This document shows positions 14,607 through 14,836 of a stretch of 14,836 nt of DNA, piece after piece (within the stretch, counting starts at the first letter, position 1; every line of letters begins with the position of its first letter). Origin of the DNA: an uncultured Chitinophagales bacterium (GTDB lineage: Bacteria > Bacteroidota > Bacteroidia > Chitinophagales > Chitinophagaceae); the NCBI GenBank assembly GCA_946886475.1, contig CAMPIQ010000091.1:1-14836 (forward strand). The letters are read 5' to 3'. A program made the position numbers and the translations under genes. The notes beneath the pieces were generated by a model that worked only from the letters and a program-made list of their open reading frames with translations, did not search any database and had not been told where the DNA came from.

Positions 14607-14836
14607 CAAATAATCAAAAGACCAAAAAAGAGAATGAATAAAAAACAAAAAACTGAAGAATCTCCTCTTTTTCTCTTTCCCCTCTTTCAACCTCTTAGCC
14701 TAAGTAATCAAAAGACCAAAAAAGAAAATGAATAAAAAACAAAAACTGCAGCATCTCCTCTTTTTCTCTTTCCCCTCTTTTAACCTCTTAGCCCAAATAA
14801 TCAAAAGACCAAAAAAGAGAATGAATAAAAAACAAA
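14567..14836. repeat. Tandem ~94-bp repeat running off the right edge
   Basis: A partial unit ends at 14606, followed by a 94-bp unit (14607-14700), a 93-bp unit (14701-14793) and the first 43 bases of another (14794-14836). The units are near identical: a pyrimidine tract ending CCTCTTAGCC, then TAATCAAAAGACCAAAAAAG, then ATGAATAAAAAACAAAAA. The one-base length difference is in an A run. The total copy number cannot be known because the array is cut off. No gene is seen in this stretch. Confidence 0.85.

Noticed and set aside
14567..14836. CRISPR array
   Set aside because: The repeat unit is ~94 bp throughout with no variable spacers, so it is a plain tandem repeat.

Overview
The window looks like chromosomal DNA from a Bacteroidota bacterium, most likely near Chitinophagales/Chitinophagaceae. 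The family-level placement is inference. The phylum rests on three things seen in the sequence: several TAnnTTTG promoter elements upstream of genes, few purine-rich ribosome binding sites, and a BamA/TamA-type outer membrane protein with a lipoprotein signal (TamL), a Bacteroidota speciality. No rRNA, tRNA, CRISPR array, transposase, integrase or phage gene is visible.

Layout. (1) 1-1165 (+): the 3' part of an unrecognised, beta-rich protein, open at the left edge. (2) 1290-2843 (-): a membrane-anchored glutamate-synthase-like FMN/[3Fe-4S] protein. (3) 3195-3608 (-): a small Rnk-like protein with a GreA/GreB C-terminal domain. Genes 2 and 3 each have a long 5' leader carrying a diverged copy of the same ~87-bp block next to a hairpin; this is the least explained signal in the window. 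(4) 4096-4896 (-): an RDD membrane protein, divergent from (5) a tight + strand run, 5155-10421: SpoIIM-like protein, DUF4129 protein, DUF4350 protein, MoxR AAA+ ATPase and DUF58 protein. These genes overlap or nearly touch and form one operon, with RDD as its divergent partner. The DUF58 gene is split by a one-base frameshift exactly at its most conserved motif. (6) 10535-11215 (+): truB, with a promoter element 3 bp before its ATG. (7) 11401-13773 (-): tamL, diverging by 18 bp from (8) 13792-14508 (+): a TrmH/SpoU-family RNA methyltransferase.

How the genes work together. Genes 4 and 5 are the recurrent MoxR/DUF58 module: an AAA+ ATPase, a membrane protein with a VWA-like domain, and membrane or periplasmic partners. 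It is thought to act in assembly or maturation at the envelope, but its substrate is not established. TamL inserts or assembles outer-membrane or surface components. TruB and the TrmH-like enzyme modify RNA. The remaining genes are metabolic, transcription-related or unknown.

The intergenic regions are rich in repeats: AAAGTTC heptamers on both sides of truB, purine/pyrimidine inverted repeats (AGAGGTTAA type) at several loci, and a ~94-bp tandem repeat that runs off the right edge.
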